Below, one piece after another: positions 34,760-44,128 of a stretch of 64,000 nucleotides of DNA. Source of the stretch: JAHDHW01 sp965277415 (GTDB taxonomy: Bacteria > Bacteroidota > Bacteroidia > Chitinophagales > Saprospiraceae); assembly GCA_965277415.1 (NCBI GenBank), contig CBDICS010000033.1:1-64000 (forward strand), given 5' to 3'. Within the stretch, counting starts at the first letter, position 1. Each line of letters begins with the position of its first letter. The notes beneath the pieces were generated by a model that worked only from the letters and a program-made list of their open reading frames with translations, ran no database searches and had not been told where the DNA came from. The position numbers were made by a program, and so were the translations under genes.

Positions 34760-36673
34760 CTAAGCTTTCTTTTTGACCAATACTGCTTTCATTCCATCAG
34801 TCTTTGCTATTTCCTTATAAAAATTTCGAAGTTCTTCATATTTATCTGCGGCTACCTCAACAGCATATATTTCTAACAGTCGATTATAAACGATAATATT
34901 TTCCTTAACCTCAATACTAATTTGATATTTTCCGAACGCTGACTCAAGCATTACTTGATCAGAAGGAATACTTTCTATTTCATAATCACCAGGAATAACA
35001 TAAGTAAACGTATCTTCCTCTCTATACTGTTTTTTTACATGTACAGGATGTATTCTTTTTTCAATTGCTTTGGGTATATTTTCGAATTGATTAAGCTTAT
35101 TTAAGGGCATAAAGATACGTTTCCCTGCGGTTGATGCATACCTCGCTACAGAGATATGAAAATCCACTACTGTGAGTGGTTTCTTTTCATCATTAGAAAT
35201 CTCCAATTTATCAATTGTAAAAGCAGATAGGTTCGTATCTTCTAAAAATTCTTTTTCAATGTCCTCTTTAGAATAGTTATTTGAGAGGTATCTATAGTCA
35301 TCATGTTTAGGTCCAATATACTTTGTTTGCTTTTTAATAATAGCTGCTCCTTTATTATTCAGTTCAAAAGTAGCTGTAGTCGCTTTTTTATTCTGATCTA
35401 ATGGAAATGCTGGTGTGTTTATTATTTTACCTCCTTCCTCTGTGAGTAGTAAACTTTGTCGGCCTTCATTTCCCGAACCGATATAATTGGGTGGATAATC
35501 ATTGCTCGTACATTCCAACCATATATCTTCTGACGGAATATTAATAATAACATGGTTAAAGCCAGGGTTTGCAAAATCCTCATCTATTTCTATTTTAGTA
35601 TTACGGCTACTATAAATCAATGATTGATATGATTTTATGCCTGCTACATTAAGCATAGATTTCATATAATTAGAAAGTGCTTTACAATCACCATATTTGT
35701 TTTTTTCTACATATTTAGCATCAAAAGTTTGCCATCCTCCAATTCCTAATTGTACGCTTACATAGCGCATATTATCTTGTAAATATTTGTAAAGGATAGC
35801 TATTTTTTCTTGATCATTTTTCGCATTAACAATAAGGTTTTTAACTTTTTTGGCCATCTCTGGACTCAATTCATCTCGCCCTTTATTAAGATCATACATA
35901 AACTGCCCAAAAGATGCCCAAGTAGACATATCTCCAGAATAATTATCATACTCAAATTTAGTCGGTGCAATTTTAATGGCTGGCCGGATCTTATGTTGAT
36001 AGGGAGCATATGGTTCTGATTTCAATGCAGGTAATGAACTTGCCAGCCAAGAATAAACTACTTTTTTTCCCTCTTCTTCAATACTTGGTTCTAAATCTAT
36101 ATTTTCAGATTTATATCTTAATTTCAAGTCCTTAGGTATCTCTACTACAAACTTAAAATGCTCGACAGCCCTTGCATAGCTTTGTAAATAACTCGATGGG
36201 TAATAGAGTAAGCCTTTGAAGTTTTGAGTGTATTCTATTTCTACTGTATACGGATAACTATTATGATATAAGTTAATATATTTGACCCGATCATCCTCAT
36301 AAATTGAAAAATCCGAGATAGCACTTTGATCAATAAATTCTTTACCTCTCACCTTTCTCACCTCTTTACCAAAAGCATCATAAACTTTTGCTGAAAGATT
36401 TGTAACTTTTGTAAGTTTATCATAACTGACATATTGAGTATGAGCGCGACTTTTATCATTGAGCAATGTGACGACATACTTTACTTTTAGGGTCGCAAGT
36501 TTAGGGCTTTCAATCTTGAAGTTCATATAATCTAATCTCACAACTTCGTTTGCATTCTCCGTCAATTCATTAGGTAGATTAAAGACACTGTATTGACCAA
36601 TTTGTGCACTGATCGTATTGTTTATATTCAAAAGTGCTAGAACTATAAAAATATATTTGAATGACATTTTCAT
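34760..36673 (-). CDS. secreted DUF3857/transglutaminase-like protein
   Basis: A 637-residue secreted protein with signal peptide ending NTISA|Q. DUF3857 covers ~residues 40-240 (SRAHTQYVSYDKLTKVTNLSA, VKYINLYHNSYPYTVEIEY). A transglutaminase-like cysteine-protease fold follows at ~275-400 with Cys330 (NKYGDCKALSNYM), His374 (FNHVIINI) and an acidic partner near 386. A C-terminal DUF3858-like strand domain covers ~430-600. Such proteins are frequent in Bacteroidota and probably act in the periplasm on peptides or cell wall, but no substrate is proven. Its paralogue lies 45 bp upstream in the same direction. Confidence 0.9.
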   Translation of the reverse strand: MKMSFKYIFIVLALLNINNTISAQIGQYSVFNLPNELTENANEVVRLDYMNFKIESPKLATLKVKYVVTLLNDKSRAHTQYVSYDKLTKVTNLSAKVYDAFGKEVRKVRGKEFIDQSAISDFSIYEDDRVKYINLYHNSYPYTVEIEYTQNFKGLLYYPSSYLQSYARAVEHFKFVVEIPKDLKLRYKSENIDLEPSIEEEGKKVVYSWLASSLPALKSEPYAPYQHKIRPAIKIAPTKFEYDNYSGDMSTWASFGQFMYDLNKGRDELSPEMAKKVKNLIVNAKNDQEKIAILYKYLQDNMRYVSVQLGIGGWQTFDAKYVEKNKYGDCKALSNYMKSMLNVAGIKSYQSLIYSSRNTKIEIDEDFANPGFNHVIINIPSEDIWLECTSNDYPPNYIGSGNEGRQSLLLTEEGGKIINTPAFPLDQNKKATTATFELNNKGAAIIKKQTKYIGPKHDDYRYLSNNYSKEDIEKEFLEDTNLSAFTIDKLEISNDEKKPLTVVDFHISVARYASTAGKRIFMPLNKLNQFENIPKAIEKRIHPVHVKKQYREEDTFTYVIPGDYEIESIPSDQVMLESAFGKYQISIEVKENIIVYNRLLEIYAVEVAADKYEELRNFYKEIAKTDGMKAVLVKKKA

Positions 36674-36718
36674 CTTTTTTGTTGCTTAAAAATAATTTCT
36701 TCTAGATTTTCAATCAAA

Positions 36719-38719
36719 TCAACTCTTCTTTTTAAGTACAATCTGCTCTCCATGTTTTTCAACAATAATATCAAAGAAGTTCTTAATTATGCCATACTCT
36801 TCAGGTTCATAATGTAGTTTTTTTATACTTACTTTACTAATTACCTGGATGGTTTGCCCATTGTGACTAACTAGGTATTGAAATGCTCCTCCTTTCCCAT
36901 CCATTTTCAAATTAATTGCTTCAGGCAAGGCTTCAATTACATAATCATTGGGTATGGTTAAATTTAGAATAAATTGGTTTTTCGATTTTAAAGCAATATC
37001 AACAGGGAAAGTTCTTTCCTCTTGCTTAAGTGGATTTTCATCATAACCTAAGCCTAGCATTGGAGATAAATAAATAAATTCTCCATTGGCTTGTGCTGCT
37101 TCAGGGATTTCTATATCTAAATTGCACTTTAGAGGTTTTGATACCATTTGTTCGTTTTCAAAGTTAATGGATTTGATATTTATATCTGGAAATGCCTCTT
37201 GCCATTCTTCTCGAATATCTTTATGATCCTCTCCTTTGAATTTATGAAAATTGGTTCTGCCATCCATAGCACAGTAGCCTTTAAGGCTTTTGTTTATTGT
37301 TCCAAAAACATTTCCATTTTCTTCAAGTGTCAAATTGGCCATTGCTACTTCTGTATCGCTTCCTCCGGGAATCTCTATCCATTGTGATTTTTCTCCATCT
37401 ACTAGCCAGCCTCTATAATTAAGAGAATTCATTCGCAATAGCTTAGGATCTCTTGTTGGGCTACCAACATCGAATAAACTTTCCTTTTCACCAAATTTAG
37501 CATAAGCAATAACATGATTAAACTGATCTAATTTAGGATAATATTCCATTGTTCGTCCATGATTTCTAGTGCTTATTAGTATCGGATAAGCTTCTATATT
37601 GAAACGTCTACAAACTGCTATGAACATCAAATTTAATTCTCCGCTAGATGCTGATTTTGTTCTAAATGCTTCATCCAAGGAAGGAGAAGTAATTCCATAT
37701 TCTTTATTCCACTGTATGTTTTGAGAGAGATAGGAATAGATTGTTGATATTTTTTCTTCATCACTTTCATCATCTGCCAGCAATGGATCTATCGCAGCTA
37801 CCAAATCTCTGGTAAATCTTTTCTTATTTAATTGGACACCAAATTTGAGATTTTGCTCTAAATCCTTCGCTACTTTCTCCCAATTACCCGTAACATTTTC
37901 TCCAACACTGTTTGGGAATTTCACAAATTGTAATTGTAAAGAAAGTTTTGAATAATAATCTCGCATGGTTGTAATAAATGGTTCCCTCTTTAATGCTGGT
38001 GCATTTTCTACTATATACCTTGTCACTTCAACATTTACACTTAAGCTTCCTGCAGATGATGATGTGTCAAAAGAGTTTCTAAGACGGGAAGTAGACATCG
38101 TACGAGATGTCTCAGATCTTTCTATTTTAGGAGATAAACCCTGATCAAATGAGACATAATGAAACCACTCTGGTATTTCGGTTCGGAATTCACTTAGTCT
38201 TGTTGGGATATCTGATTGAAAATACCAATCCTCTAAATAATAAATCATCCCAGATCTTTTTGAGTATTTATATTCAATTATACAGCCCTCTTCAAGACTT
38301 GGAAAAGCAATTTTTTTGCTCGACCAATATTCATCAACCTTTTCATCAAAAATATCTTTTTTATTGACACTTATCTTTTCACCATTAGGTAAGATCACTT
38401 GAGCCTTAAGCCCTGACAGTTTTTCTGATTTCTTATATGAATAATACGGAATCTCAACGTCTCCTCTCTCATAAGCAGATTTTTTAAGAATCTTTATTCG
38501 AACATGATGATCTAAAGTATATTCAATTCCACTTTCAGTAAAATCAAAATAGAGTCTCGCATAATCTGCTAGTACGACTGCCTCAGCTTCCTGATCTAGT
38601 TCATAAGTTTTCATTTTTAGATCAGCTTGACTTACCTTCCCCCATTTAATTGGGGCTTTTTGAGCAAATAGACTAAAGTAAAATAATATACAAAAGTAAA
38701 AAGCGGTTGAAGTTTTCAT
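36719..38719 (-). CDS. secreted DUF3857 protein with altered transglutaminase site
   Basis: A 666-residue paralogue of the next gene, with a signal peptide ending LFA|Q. The DUF3857 part spans ~50-250 (EYTLDHHVRIKILKKSAYERGDVEIPYYSYKK-like region) and the transglutaminase-like part ~300-420. Where the neighbour has the catalytic Cys, this protein reads KSASSGELNLMF, putting Ser359 in its place; the His in FNHVIAYA is kept. It therefore is probably not a cysteine-type enzyme, though it may bind the same ligand or act as a Ser variant. Cotranscription with the paralogue is likely (45-bp gap). Confidence 0.88.
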   Translation of the reverse strand: MKTSTAFYFCILFYFSLFAQKAPIKWGKVSQADLKMKTYELDQEAEAVVLADYARLYFDFTESGIEYTLDHHVRIKILKKSAYERGDVEIPYYSYKKSEKLSGLKAQVILPNGEKISVNKKDIFDEKVDEYWSSKKIAFPSLEEGCIIEYKYSKRSGMIYYLEDWYFQSDIPTRLSEFRTEIPEWFHYVSFDQGLSPKIERSETSRTMSTSRLRNSFDTSSSAGSLSVNVEVTRYIVENAPALKREPFITTMRDYYSKLSLQLQFVKFPNSVGENVTGNWEKVAKDLEQNLKFGVQLNKKRFTRDLVAAIDPLLADDESDEEKISTIYSYLSQNIQWNKEYGITSPSLDEAFRTKSASSGELNLMFIAVCRRFNIEAYPILISTRNHGRTMEYYPKLDQFNHVIAYAKFGEKESLFDVGSPTRDPKLLRMNSLNYRGWLVDGEKSQWIEIPGGSDTEVAMANLTLEENGNVFGTINKSLKGYCAMDGRTNFHKFKGEDHKDIREEWQEAFPDINIKSINFENEQMVSKPLKCNLDIEIPEAAQANGEFIYLSPMLGLGYDENPLKQEERTFPVDIALKSKNQFILNLTIPNDYVIEALPEAINLKMDGKGGAFQYLVSHNGQTIQVISKVSIKKLHYEPEEYGIIKNFFDIIVEKHGEQIVLKKKS

Positions 38720-39075
38720 AAATTTGTGTTTTTTAGTAAAATTTATTGTTTATTAGACGGAATTAAATGAAATCTATTTTTAAGGCTTTTCCAAAATATT
38801 CAACCCTATTTTCTTACAGTCAAATGTTTATGAAAAATTCAGCATATCAAATAGATTACATATAATTCTTTACGTCTACTTAGCTTTATAATCCATTCAG
38901 GATGGTTTAAAAGAATATATGTGAAAAGTAATAGGTGGTGATAGATAAATATATGTATTTATCCTCTTTTTAAAAAACTATTTATCAAAAAAATATTTTT
39001 TTGGGGAATAGAAATTGCTTTAAAATAGAAATTAAGGAATAGGAGGCCATTATTATTGCTTTAAAATAAAAAGTA
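38720..39075. other. intergenic region with a short direct repeat
   Basis: 356 bp between a minus-strand and a plus-strand gene. ATTGCTTTAAAATA occurs twice, near 39013 and 39056, just before the gene at 39076. No ORF or promoter match is convincing. Confidence 0.4.
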
Positions 39076-39405
39076 TTGGAAAATAATATTACAAAACAAA
39101 CTACTGAATTAATCGCCAGAGATTTTGGTCTAGAAATCAATGATGCTCCTTTAACGGAAGAAGAACTATTTAATATCTTAGCAAATGAAGTAGCTTTTTT
39201 GATAGAACGTCGGCTTGGTTTTTTACTAAGCCTCATGTATCGCTTAGATATAGACGAACAAAAAATCAGAAATGCTTTAGCTCCTAATGCTCCGGACTTA
39301 GCTAATATTGGTCTGGCAAAATTAATTTTACAAAGGCAAAAAGATCGAATTTTTACAAAAATAAAATATAAACAAGCCCCTCTTGATGATGAGGATGCTT
39401 TTTAA
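39076..39405 (+). CDS. small helical protein of unknown function, TTG start
   Basis: A 109-residue soluble protein with predicted helices throughout: NITKQTTELIARDFGLEINDA, PLTEEELFNILANEVAFLIERRLGFLLSLMYRLDID, and IRNALAPNAPDLANIGLAKLILQRQKDRI. There is no ATG before the conserved part; an in-frame stop is close upstream, so TTG at 39076 is the likely start. Proteins with this LAxEVAFLIERRLGFLLSLMYRLD-type core are widespread in Bacteroidota, but the function is not known to me. A porin-like gene follows 17 bp downstream, so they are probably cotranscribed. Confidence 0.72.
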   Translation: MENNITKQTTELIARDFGLEINDAPLTEEELFNILANEVAFLIERRLGFLLSLMYRLDIDEQKIRNALAPNAPDLANIGLAKLILQRQKDRIFTKIKYKQAPLDDEDAF

Positions 39406-39422
39406 AATCAACCATCAATAGC

Positions 39423-39872
39423 ATGAAAAACAGGATTATAAAACTTATCCTTATTTTGTCTCTTTTTTCCGCAGGAAACTTAATGGCACAAGATGCCTAC
39501 CAGCGATCTATTGGTCTCAGAGGCGGGTGGCTTGGTGGCATAAGCTACAAACACTTTTTGGAATTCGCAGGCGCAATAGAAGGTATTGCTGGATATAATT
39601 TCCAAAATGGACGATTTACATCACTCACTGGCTTATATGAGCATCATTTTTTCGTCAATTATCAAACAAATTTATTTGCAGGCGGAGGATTAACACTTGG
39701 CGCCAATAAAGATATATTTCGGGTACATGCTGAAGCGATTGTAGGTGTAGAATACGTGATAGAACGTTTTCCTATGAGTTTGTCACTTGATTATAAACCT
39801 GCTTTTAATATCTTTGATAGTCGCTTTTATTTTGATGAATTTGCTTTGTCCATTCGATATGTTTTTAAGTAA
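39423..39872 (+). CDS. small outer-membrane beta-barrel protein
   Basis: A 149-residue protein with signal peptide MKNRIIKLILILSLFSAGNLMA followed by Gln. The rest alternates hydrophobic and polar residues in ~8 short strands (SIGLRGGWLGGISYKHFL, FTSLTGLYEHHFFVN, NLFAGGGLTLGANK) and ends with Phe-Lys after RYVF, close to the C-terminal aromatic of outer-membrane barrels. It resembles the small porin/OmpW-like barrels common in the phylum; the cargo or role is unknown. It follows the helical protein by 17 bp and precedes recO by 47 bp. Confidence 0.8.
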   Translation: MKNRIIKLILILSLFSAGNLMAQDAYQRSIGLRGGWLGGISYKHFLEFAGAIEGIAGYNFQNGRFTSLTGLYEHHFFVNYQTNLFAGGGLTLGANKDIFRVHAEAIVGVEYVIERFPMSLSLDYKPAFNIFDSRFYFDEFALSIRYVFK

Positions 39873-39919
39873 AATTCTATTTTGAATAAAACTTAAGCGC
39901 CCGTCCAAATTTCATGTAA

Positions 39920-40645
39920 ATGTTAATCAAAACACGAGGCATTATTTTTAGAGCAGTTAAATACTCCGAATCAAGTATAATTGCTGATATATTTACCGAA
40001 GAGAAAGGATTGCGATCTTACATTATCAGTGGTGTCCGATCAAAGAATGCACGGATCAAAGCAAGTGTACTCCAAGTAATGACCCTAATTGACATGGTTG
40101 CTTATCATAGAGAGGATAAAAATCTTACTCGAATTAAAGAGATAAAAATAGCCAATGTCTATCGTTCTATCCCTTTTGAAATTGTGAAAGGAGCCGTTGG
40201 ACTTTTTATGGTAGAACTAGCAAGAAAAACAATCCAAGAATCTGAAGAAAATAAACTGCTATTCAATTTTCTTTTTGGATCTTTTCAACAATTAGATGCG
40301 ACAACATTTCCTGTTTCTAATTTCCATATTGCTTTTATGATAGAGTTGACTGCCTTTTTAGGATTCCTTCCTGGAGGCGAATCTTCAAAGGATACACCAT
40401 GTTTTGATTTAGCTGAAGGCATTTTTTGTTGGAAAGATACAGCAGGGCATCATTCCCTTGATGAGGGACAAAGTAAATTGTTAGATACTTTCCTAAAAAC
40501 CCCCATGAACTTAAGCCATACCATACCCTTAAATAGAATGGAGCGAAAAGCATTTTTGAATCAGATGATTTCTTTTTACAAATTGCATATCGAAAGTTTT
40601 GACACTCTTAATGCTCATAAAATTTTGGAGGAAGTAATGGGATAA
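39920..40645 (+). CDS. recO: DNA repair protein RecO
   Basis: A 241-residue recombination mediator that, with RecR and RecF, loads RecA onto gapped DNA coated by SSB. The N-terminal OB fold is visible in KTRGIIFRAVKYSESSIIADIFTEEKGLRSYIISGVRS. The helical domain has the conserved YRSIPFEIVKGAVGLFMVELARKTI and the C-terminal ELTAFLGFLPGG. The zinc-binding Cys cluster of some RecO proteins is reduced here (only one Cys in DTPCFDLAEG plus IFCW). Length is normal. A penicillin-binding protein gene follows 102 bp downstream. Confidence 0.93.
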   Translation: MLIKTRGIIFRAVKYSESSIIADIFTEEKGLRSYIISGVRSKNARIKASVLQVMTLIDMVAYHREDKNLTRIKEIKIANVYRSIPFEIVKGAVGLFMVELARKTIQESEENKLLFNFLFGSFQQLDATTFPVSNFHIAFMIELTAFLGFLPGGESSKDTPCFDLAEGIFCWKDTAGHHSLDEGQSKLLDTFLKTPMNLSHTIPLNRMERKAFLNQMISFYKLHIESFDTLNAHKILEEVMG

Positions 40646-40747
40646 AGAATCCTCATAAGGAAGTGGTTCAAAAATATGATCTTTCTCTTTATAAAATATT
40701 CCTCTCTTTCCTTTCGTTTTTAGTTTTAACTGTCCATTAGGGTTATT

Positions 40748-43255
40748 ATGAATAAACAAAGCCAAGCTTCCAACAATAGTCAATTAAGTAGTAAATGGAA
40801 CTATTTAAAAGGGGAATACCAACAATTCAAGACAGACTTCCCGAGAATAGCTTTAGGTGTAAAAGTACTTACTGGGGCTTTCCTGGCAGGGGTGATCTTT
40901 GTTTTTAGTTTTTTTCTTATGCTTTATTTTGGAGCATTTGGTAAGATTCCAACGACTACGGTATTAAAAGATATCCGCAATCATGAAGCTTCTGAAATAT
41001 ATTCATCTGATGGTGTGCTCTTAGGGAAATATTATGTTGAGAATAGAGCATTAGTCGGATTAGATGAAATATCTCCCGATATAATTAATGCGCTAATCGC
41101 AACAGAAGACGCTCGTTTTTTCCAACATAATGGTATTGATATCAGGGCCTTTATAAGGGTATTTTTTAAAACAATCCTATTAAGTGATGAGTCTTCAGGA
41201 GGAGGTAGTACAATAAGCCAACAGCTCGCAAAAAATGTGTATAAAAGAAAGCAACATCGTTTTCTCACTATTCCGATCAATAAGATAAAAGAAATGATTA
41301 TTGCTCGGCGGCTTGAAAAAGTCTATACCAAAGAAGAATTAATCAATCTATACTTAAATACAGTTCCTTTTGGCAGTAATATGTTCGGCGTTGAAGTAGC
41401 AGCCAATCAGTTATTTAATACGACCGCTAAAGATATTAAGACTGCAGATGCAGCTGTACTCGTCGGAATGCTGAAAGGAAATACCTACTATAATCCCGTT
41501 CGAAATCCTAAGAATGCTACAAAACGCAGGAATACCGTTTTAGCACAAATGAAAAAATATGGTTATTTGGACGAGATCACTTTTGACTCTTTATACCAGT
41601 TACCGCTTGTAGTGGAATACAGCAAAGAAGGTAGCAACCTCGGTATGGCGACTTATTTTCGAGAAAATTTACGCCAAGATCTAAAAACATTAATCAGTGA
41701 ATATAAAAAGCCAAATGGAGACCCCTACAACATCTATACAGATGGGCTTAAAATTCACACAACGGTTCACTCTAAGATGCAGCAATACGCCGAGGAAGCA
41801 GTATCTGAACAGTTGAAATTACTCCAAAAATCTTTTGACAAACATTGGAAAGGTAAGAAACCTTGGGGAAATGATAAAGTGATTGAAAAGATCATGAAGA
41901 AGTCTCAGCGTTACTTATCACTCAAAGCAAAGGGGCTTGCTGATTCAGCAATTAAAGAAATATTTGATAGGCCAGTTCGAATGACAGTCTACTCTCCCAA
42001 TGGAGATACCACTAAAGAAATGAGCCCCCTGGATTCTATCAAATATTATTATGCGATGCTCAATGCTGGCTTTCTCGTCATGGAGCCCAAAACAGGAGCC
42101 ATTATGGCATGGGTTGGAGGTATCAATCATCAATACTTTCAGTATGATCATGTTTATTCTAAACGGCAAGTTGGTTCAACTTTCAAACCCATTGTATATG
42201 CAAAGGCGCTTGAGCGAAATATTGATCCTTGTGATTATGTCAATAATCAATTGACCACTTATGTCGATTATGATGACTGGACACCTCAAAATTCGGATGG
42301 AAAATATGGAGGATTCTACTCTATGGAAGGAGGAATGAGCGGTTCTGTAAACGCTGTTGCGGTCAATCTCATCATGCGTGCAGAAGTAGATTCAGTCATA
42401 GATCTTGCGCACAAAATGGGGATCACTTCCAATATTCCACATGCACCCGCTATTGCTCTTGGTGCCGTTGATGTCTCCCTTTTTGACATGGTTAAAGTTT
42501 ATGGAACACTGGCTAATCGTGGCCTTCGTCAGGATCCTTATTATTTGACAAAAATTGAAACCAGTGAGGGCACCTTAGTCGCAGAATTTTACAAACCGAT
42601 CGAAGAACGGGTACTGGAAAAAGACAATGCAGATATCATGATCAAAATGATGCAATCTGTTGTAGATAGTGGCACAGCAAAACGCTTAAGGTATCAATAC
42701 GGTGTACAAGGCGACATTGCGGGTAAGACAGGAACGACCAATTCTCATGCAGACGGATGGTTCATGGGTTTCACACCAAAACTAGTAGCTGGTGCCTGGG
42801 TTGGGGGCGAATCACCCCGAGTCCGATTTAGAAGTCTAAGCCTTGGTCAGGGTGCCAATACCGCATTGCCTATATGGGGGCGATTTATGAAAAAAGTGCA
42901 TAAGGATAAATCCTTGAAAAAATATAAAGGTGGTGTTTTTCCCAGCCCATCACCAGCAGTATTGGAATTATTACAATGTCCGCCTTTTTATGAAGAATTG
43001 CCAATTCTCGTAGAAGAGCCTTTTGGGGAAGAAGATGGATTTAATGCTGCACTAGAAAATATGTTGGATAATATTTTTAATAAAAAAGATAAACGCATCA
43101 ACGAAAAACCTAAGCCTTCTGGAAACACAAGTAGCCATGCTCAAAAGGAATCTGAACGCATCAGAAAACACAATGAAAAATTAAAGAAAAAAAGAGAGCG
43201 AAAAAAAAGGCGCAAAGAGGCTTGGGATAAATTGACTAAAAAGAGGAAGAATTAG
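40748..43255 (+). CDS. class A penicillin-binding protein (PBP1A-like)
   Basis: An 835-residue bifunctional peptidoglycan synthase with one N-terminal membrane helix (~residues 38-62). The GT51 glycosyltransferase domain has catalytic Glu120 in IATEDARFFQHNGID and GGGSTISQQLAKN. The transpeptidase domain has Ser477 of the STFK motif (QVGSTFKP), SVN in SGSVNAVAV and KTG in GKTGTTNSHADGWFMG. The C-terminal ~55 residues form a highly basic tail (KLKKKRERKKRRKE), unusual for the periplasmic side, where it may bind wall teichuronic-like or anionic polymers or nucleic acid. It is 102 bp after recO and may share its transcript. Confidence 0.95.
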   Translation: MNKQSQASNNSQLSSKWNYLKGEYQQFKTDFPRIALGVKVLTGAFLAGVIFVFSFFLMLYFGAFGKIPTTTVLKDIRNHEASEIYSSDGVLLGKYYVENRALVGLDEISPDIINALIATEDARFFQHNGIDIRAFIRVFFKTILLSDESSGGGSTISQQLAKNVYKRKQHRFLTIPINKIKEMIIARRLEKVYTKEELINLYLNTVPFGSNMFGVEVAANQLFNTTAKDIKTADAAVLVGMLKGNTYYNPVRNPKNATKRRNTVLAQMKKYGYLDEITFDSLYQLPLVVEYSKEGSNLGMATYFRENLRQDLKTLISEYKKPNGDPYNIYTDGLKIHTTVHSKMQQYAEEAVSEQLKLLQKSFDKHWKGKKPWGNDKVIEKIMKKSQRYLSLKAKGLADSAIKEIFDRPVRMTVYSPNGDTTKEMSPLDSIKYYYAMLNAGFLVMEPKTGAIMAWVGGINHQYFQYDHVYSKRQVGSTFKPIVYAKALERNIDPCDYVNNQLTTYVDYDDWTPQNSDGKYGGFYSMEGGMSGSVNAVAVNLIMRAEVDSVIDLAHKMGITSNIPHAPAIALGAVDVSLFDMVKVYGTLANRGLRQDPYYLTKIETSEGTLVAEFYKPIEERVLEKDNADIMIKMMQSVVDSGTAKRLRYQYGVQGDIAGKTGTTNSHADGWFMGFTPKLVAGAWVGGESPRVRFRSLSLGQGANTALPIWGRFMKKVHKDKSLKKYKGGVFPSPSPAVLELLQCPPFYEELPILVEEPFGEEDGFNAALENMLDNIFNKKDKRINEKPKPSGNTSSHAQKESERIRKHNEKLKKKRERKKRRKEAWDKLTKKRKN

Positions 43256-43263
43256 GGGCTTAA

Positions 43264-43500
43264 CTACGCTGCCTTTTTCATAACTTTTTCAATAATCATA
43301 TCCAATAATTTATCAAAAGGAATAATCTCAATAGAAAAATGCGCTCCCATTCGCATCGGATGACTTCTAAGTAAACCTATATATTTATGAGCTACTCGCT
43401 CTAGTGCTGTTGGATTAAAGTTAATTCTAGAATGCGGTAAATAACAGAGTATTTTTAGAAACCACTTGGCTCGTTTTGTGCTGAAGTCTTCTAAAAATAT
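43264..43500 (-). pseudogene. 3' fragment of an unidentified gene
   Basis: A minus-strand frame open for 78 codons with stop at 43264-43266 but no usable start: an in-frame stop lies at 43501-43503 and the first Met comes late. The translation contains EDFSTKRAKWFLKILCYLPH, INFNPTALERVAHKYIGLLR and FDKLLDMIIEKVMKKAA. It has gene-like composition and a helical pattern but no domain I recognise. The likeliest reading is the preserved C-terminus of a gene whose 5' part was lost when the accessory region downstream of the penicillin-binding protein was rearranged. A chance frame is possible. Confidence 0.4.
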
Positions 43501-43509
43501 TTAGCTAAT

Positions 43510-43879
43510 ATCTATTTAATACGGAAAAACACTCTATTTAACAACAAGAACAAGGCTGCTTCTAGTTGGGCTGGTGCAATTATTACTGTTTTAATATTGC
43601 TTACTATAATATTCGATCTTTTATACTGGATAGTCCGTTTGCTTTATGGTGGGTAATTGCTTAAAACAACTGCTCACTATTGAACAACACAGATAAAAAA
43701 CAGAAGCATAATTCTTTTATACCTACATTTTAACATTCTAAACTATATAACAATCAACACTGCAAATAAAAATTAGTGAAAAGAATTTTATAGATATAAT
43801 GTTGTTAATCAAAAAGTTATGACACATGAGTCCAGTAGGCAAAGACATAATCAAGCTCAAAAAAACAATACAAAAACAG
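43510..43879. other. intergenic stretch with a membrane-helix frame lacking a start
   Basis: No accepted gene. A plus-strand frame encodes a membrane-helix-like stretch (SSWAGAIITVLILL, DLLYWIVRLLYGG) ending in TAA at about 43656, without an ATG. It could be another gene remnant. Sequence from there to the hairpin at 43880 shows nothing recognisable. Confidence 0.35.
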
Positions 43880-43907
43880 GGTAAAAAACGGATAGATGTT
43901 TTTTACC
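43880..43907 (-). terminator. hairpin downstream of the GG-leader peptide gene
   Basis: GGTAAAAAAC (43880-43889) is complementary to 43898-43907 around an 8-nt loop. Read on the minus strand, a T-rich stretch follows. It lies 74 nt after the peptide stop codon and fits an intrinsic terminator. Confidence 0.6.
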
Positions 43908-43980
43908 TGAGAATATTTATGCATATCTTCGAGATGTATCAGTAGCTTTTAATGCTACATTCCGTTCTAAAACACAACAG

Positions 43981-44112
43981 TTAAAAAATGTCTGTATCAC
44001 CGGTGATGATATAGTCTGTACTGACCGTTACTGTGTCAGTACCACCCTTGATACTGCATTGTTGCTTTTTATCAAGATTCGATGCTTTTGTCTGTACTTC
44101 ATGGATTGTCAT
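43981..44112 (-). CDS. double-glycine leader peptide (putative secreted peptide precursor)
   Basis: A 43-residue ATG-to-TAA gene. The first half is polar and helical (MTIHEVQTKASNLDKKQQCS), followed by IKGG at residues 21-24 and a 19-residue Thr/Asp-rich tail (TDTVTVSTDYIITGDTDIF). Bacteroidota peptide precursors of natural-product type end their leader in a similar QQxxIKGG pattern, cut by C39-type peptidase exporters. The tail has no Cys, so it is not lanthipeptide-like. The frame is open upstream to 44250, but the Met at 44112 gives the leader its normal length. No exporter or modifying enzyme is adjacent. It is divergent from a 500-aa helical protein. Confidence 0.6.
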   Translation of the reverse strand: MTIHEVQTKASNLDKKQQCSIKGGTDTVTVSTDYIITGDTDIF

Positions 44113-44128
44113 GATGTTATATTTTAAT

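Noticed and set aside
38985..39236. 83-codon minus-strand frame
   Set aside because: Antisense to the better supported TTG-start gene at 39076 and of shadow-like composition.
43826..43945. 39-codon plus-strand frame near the peptide gene
   Set aside because: It contains the whole terminator-like hairpin of the opposite-strand peptide gene; likely chance.
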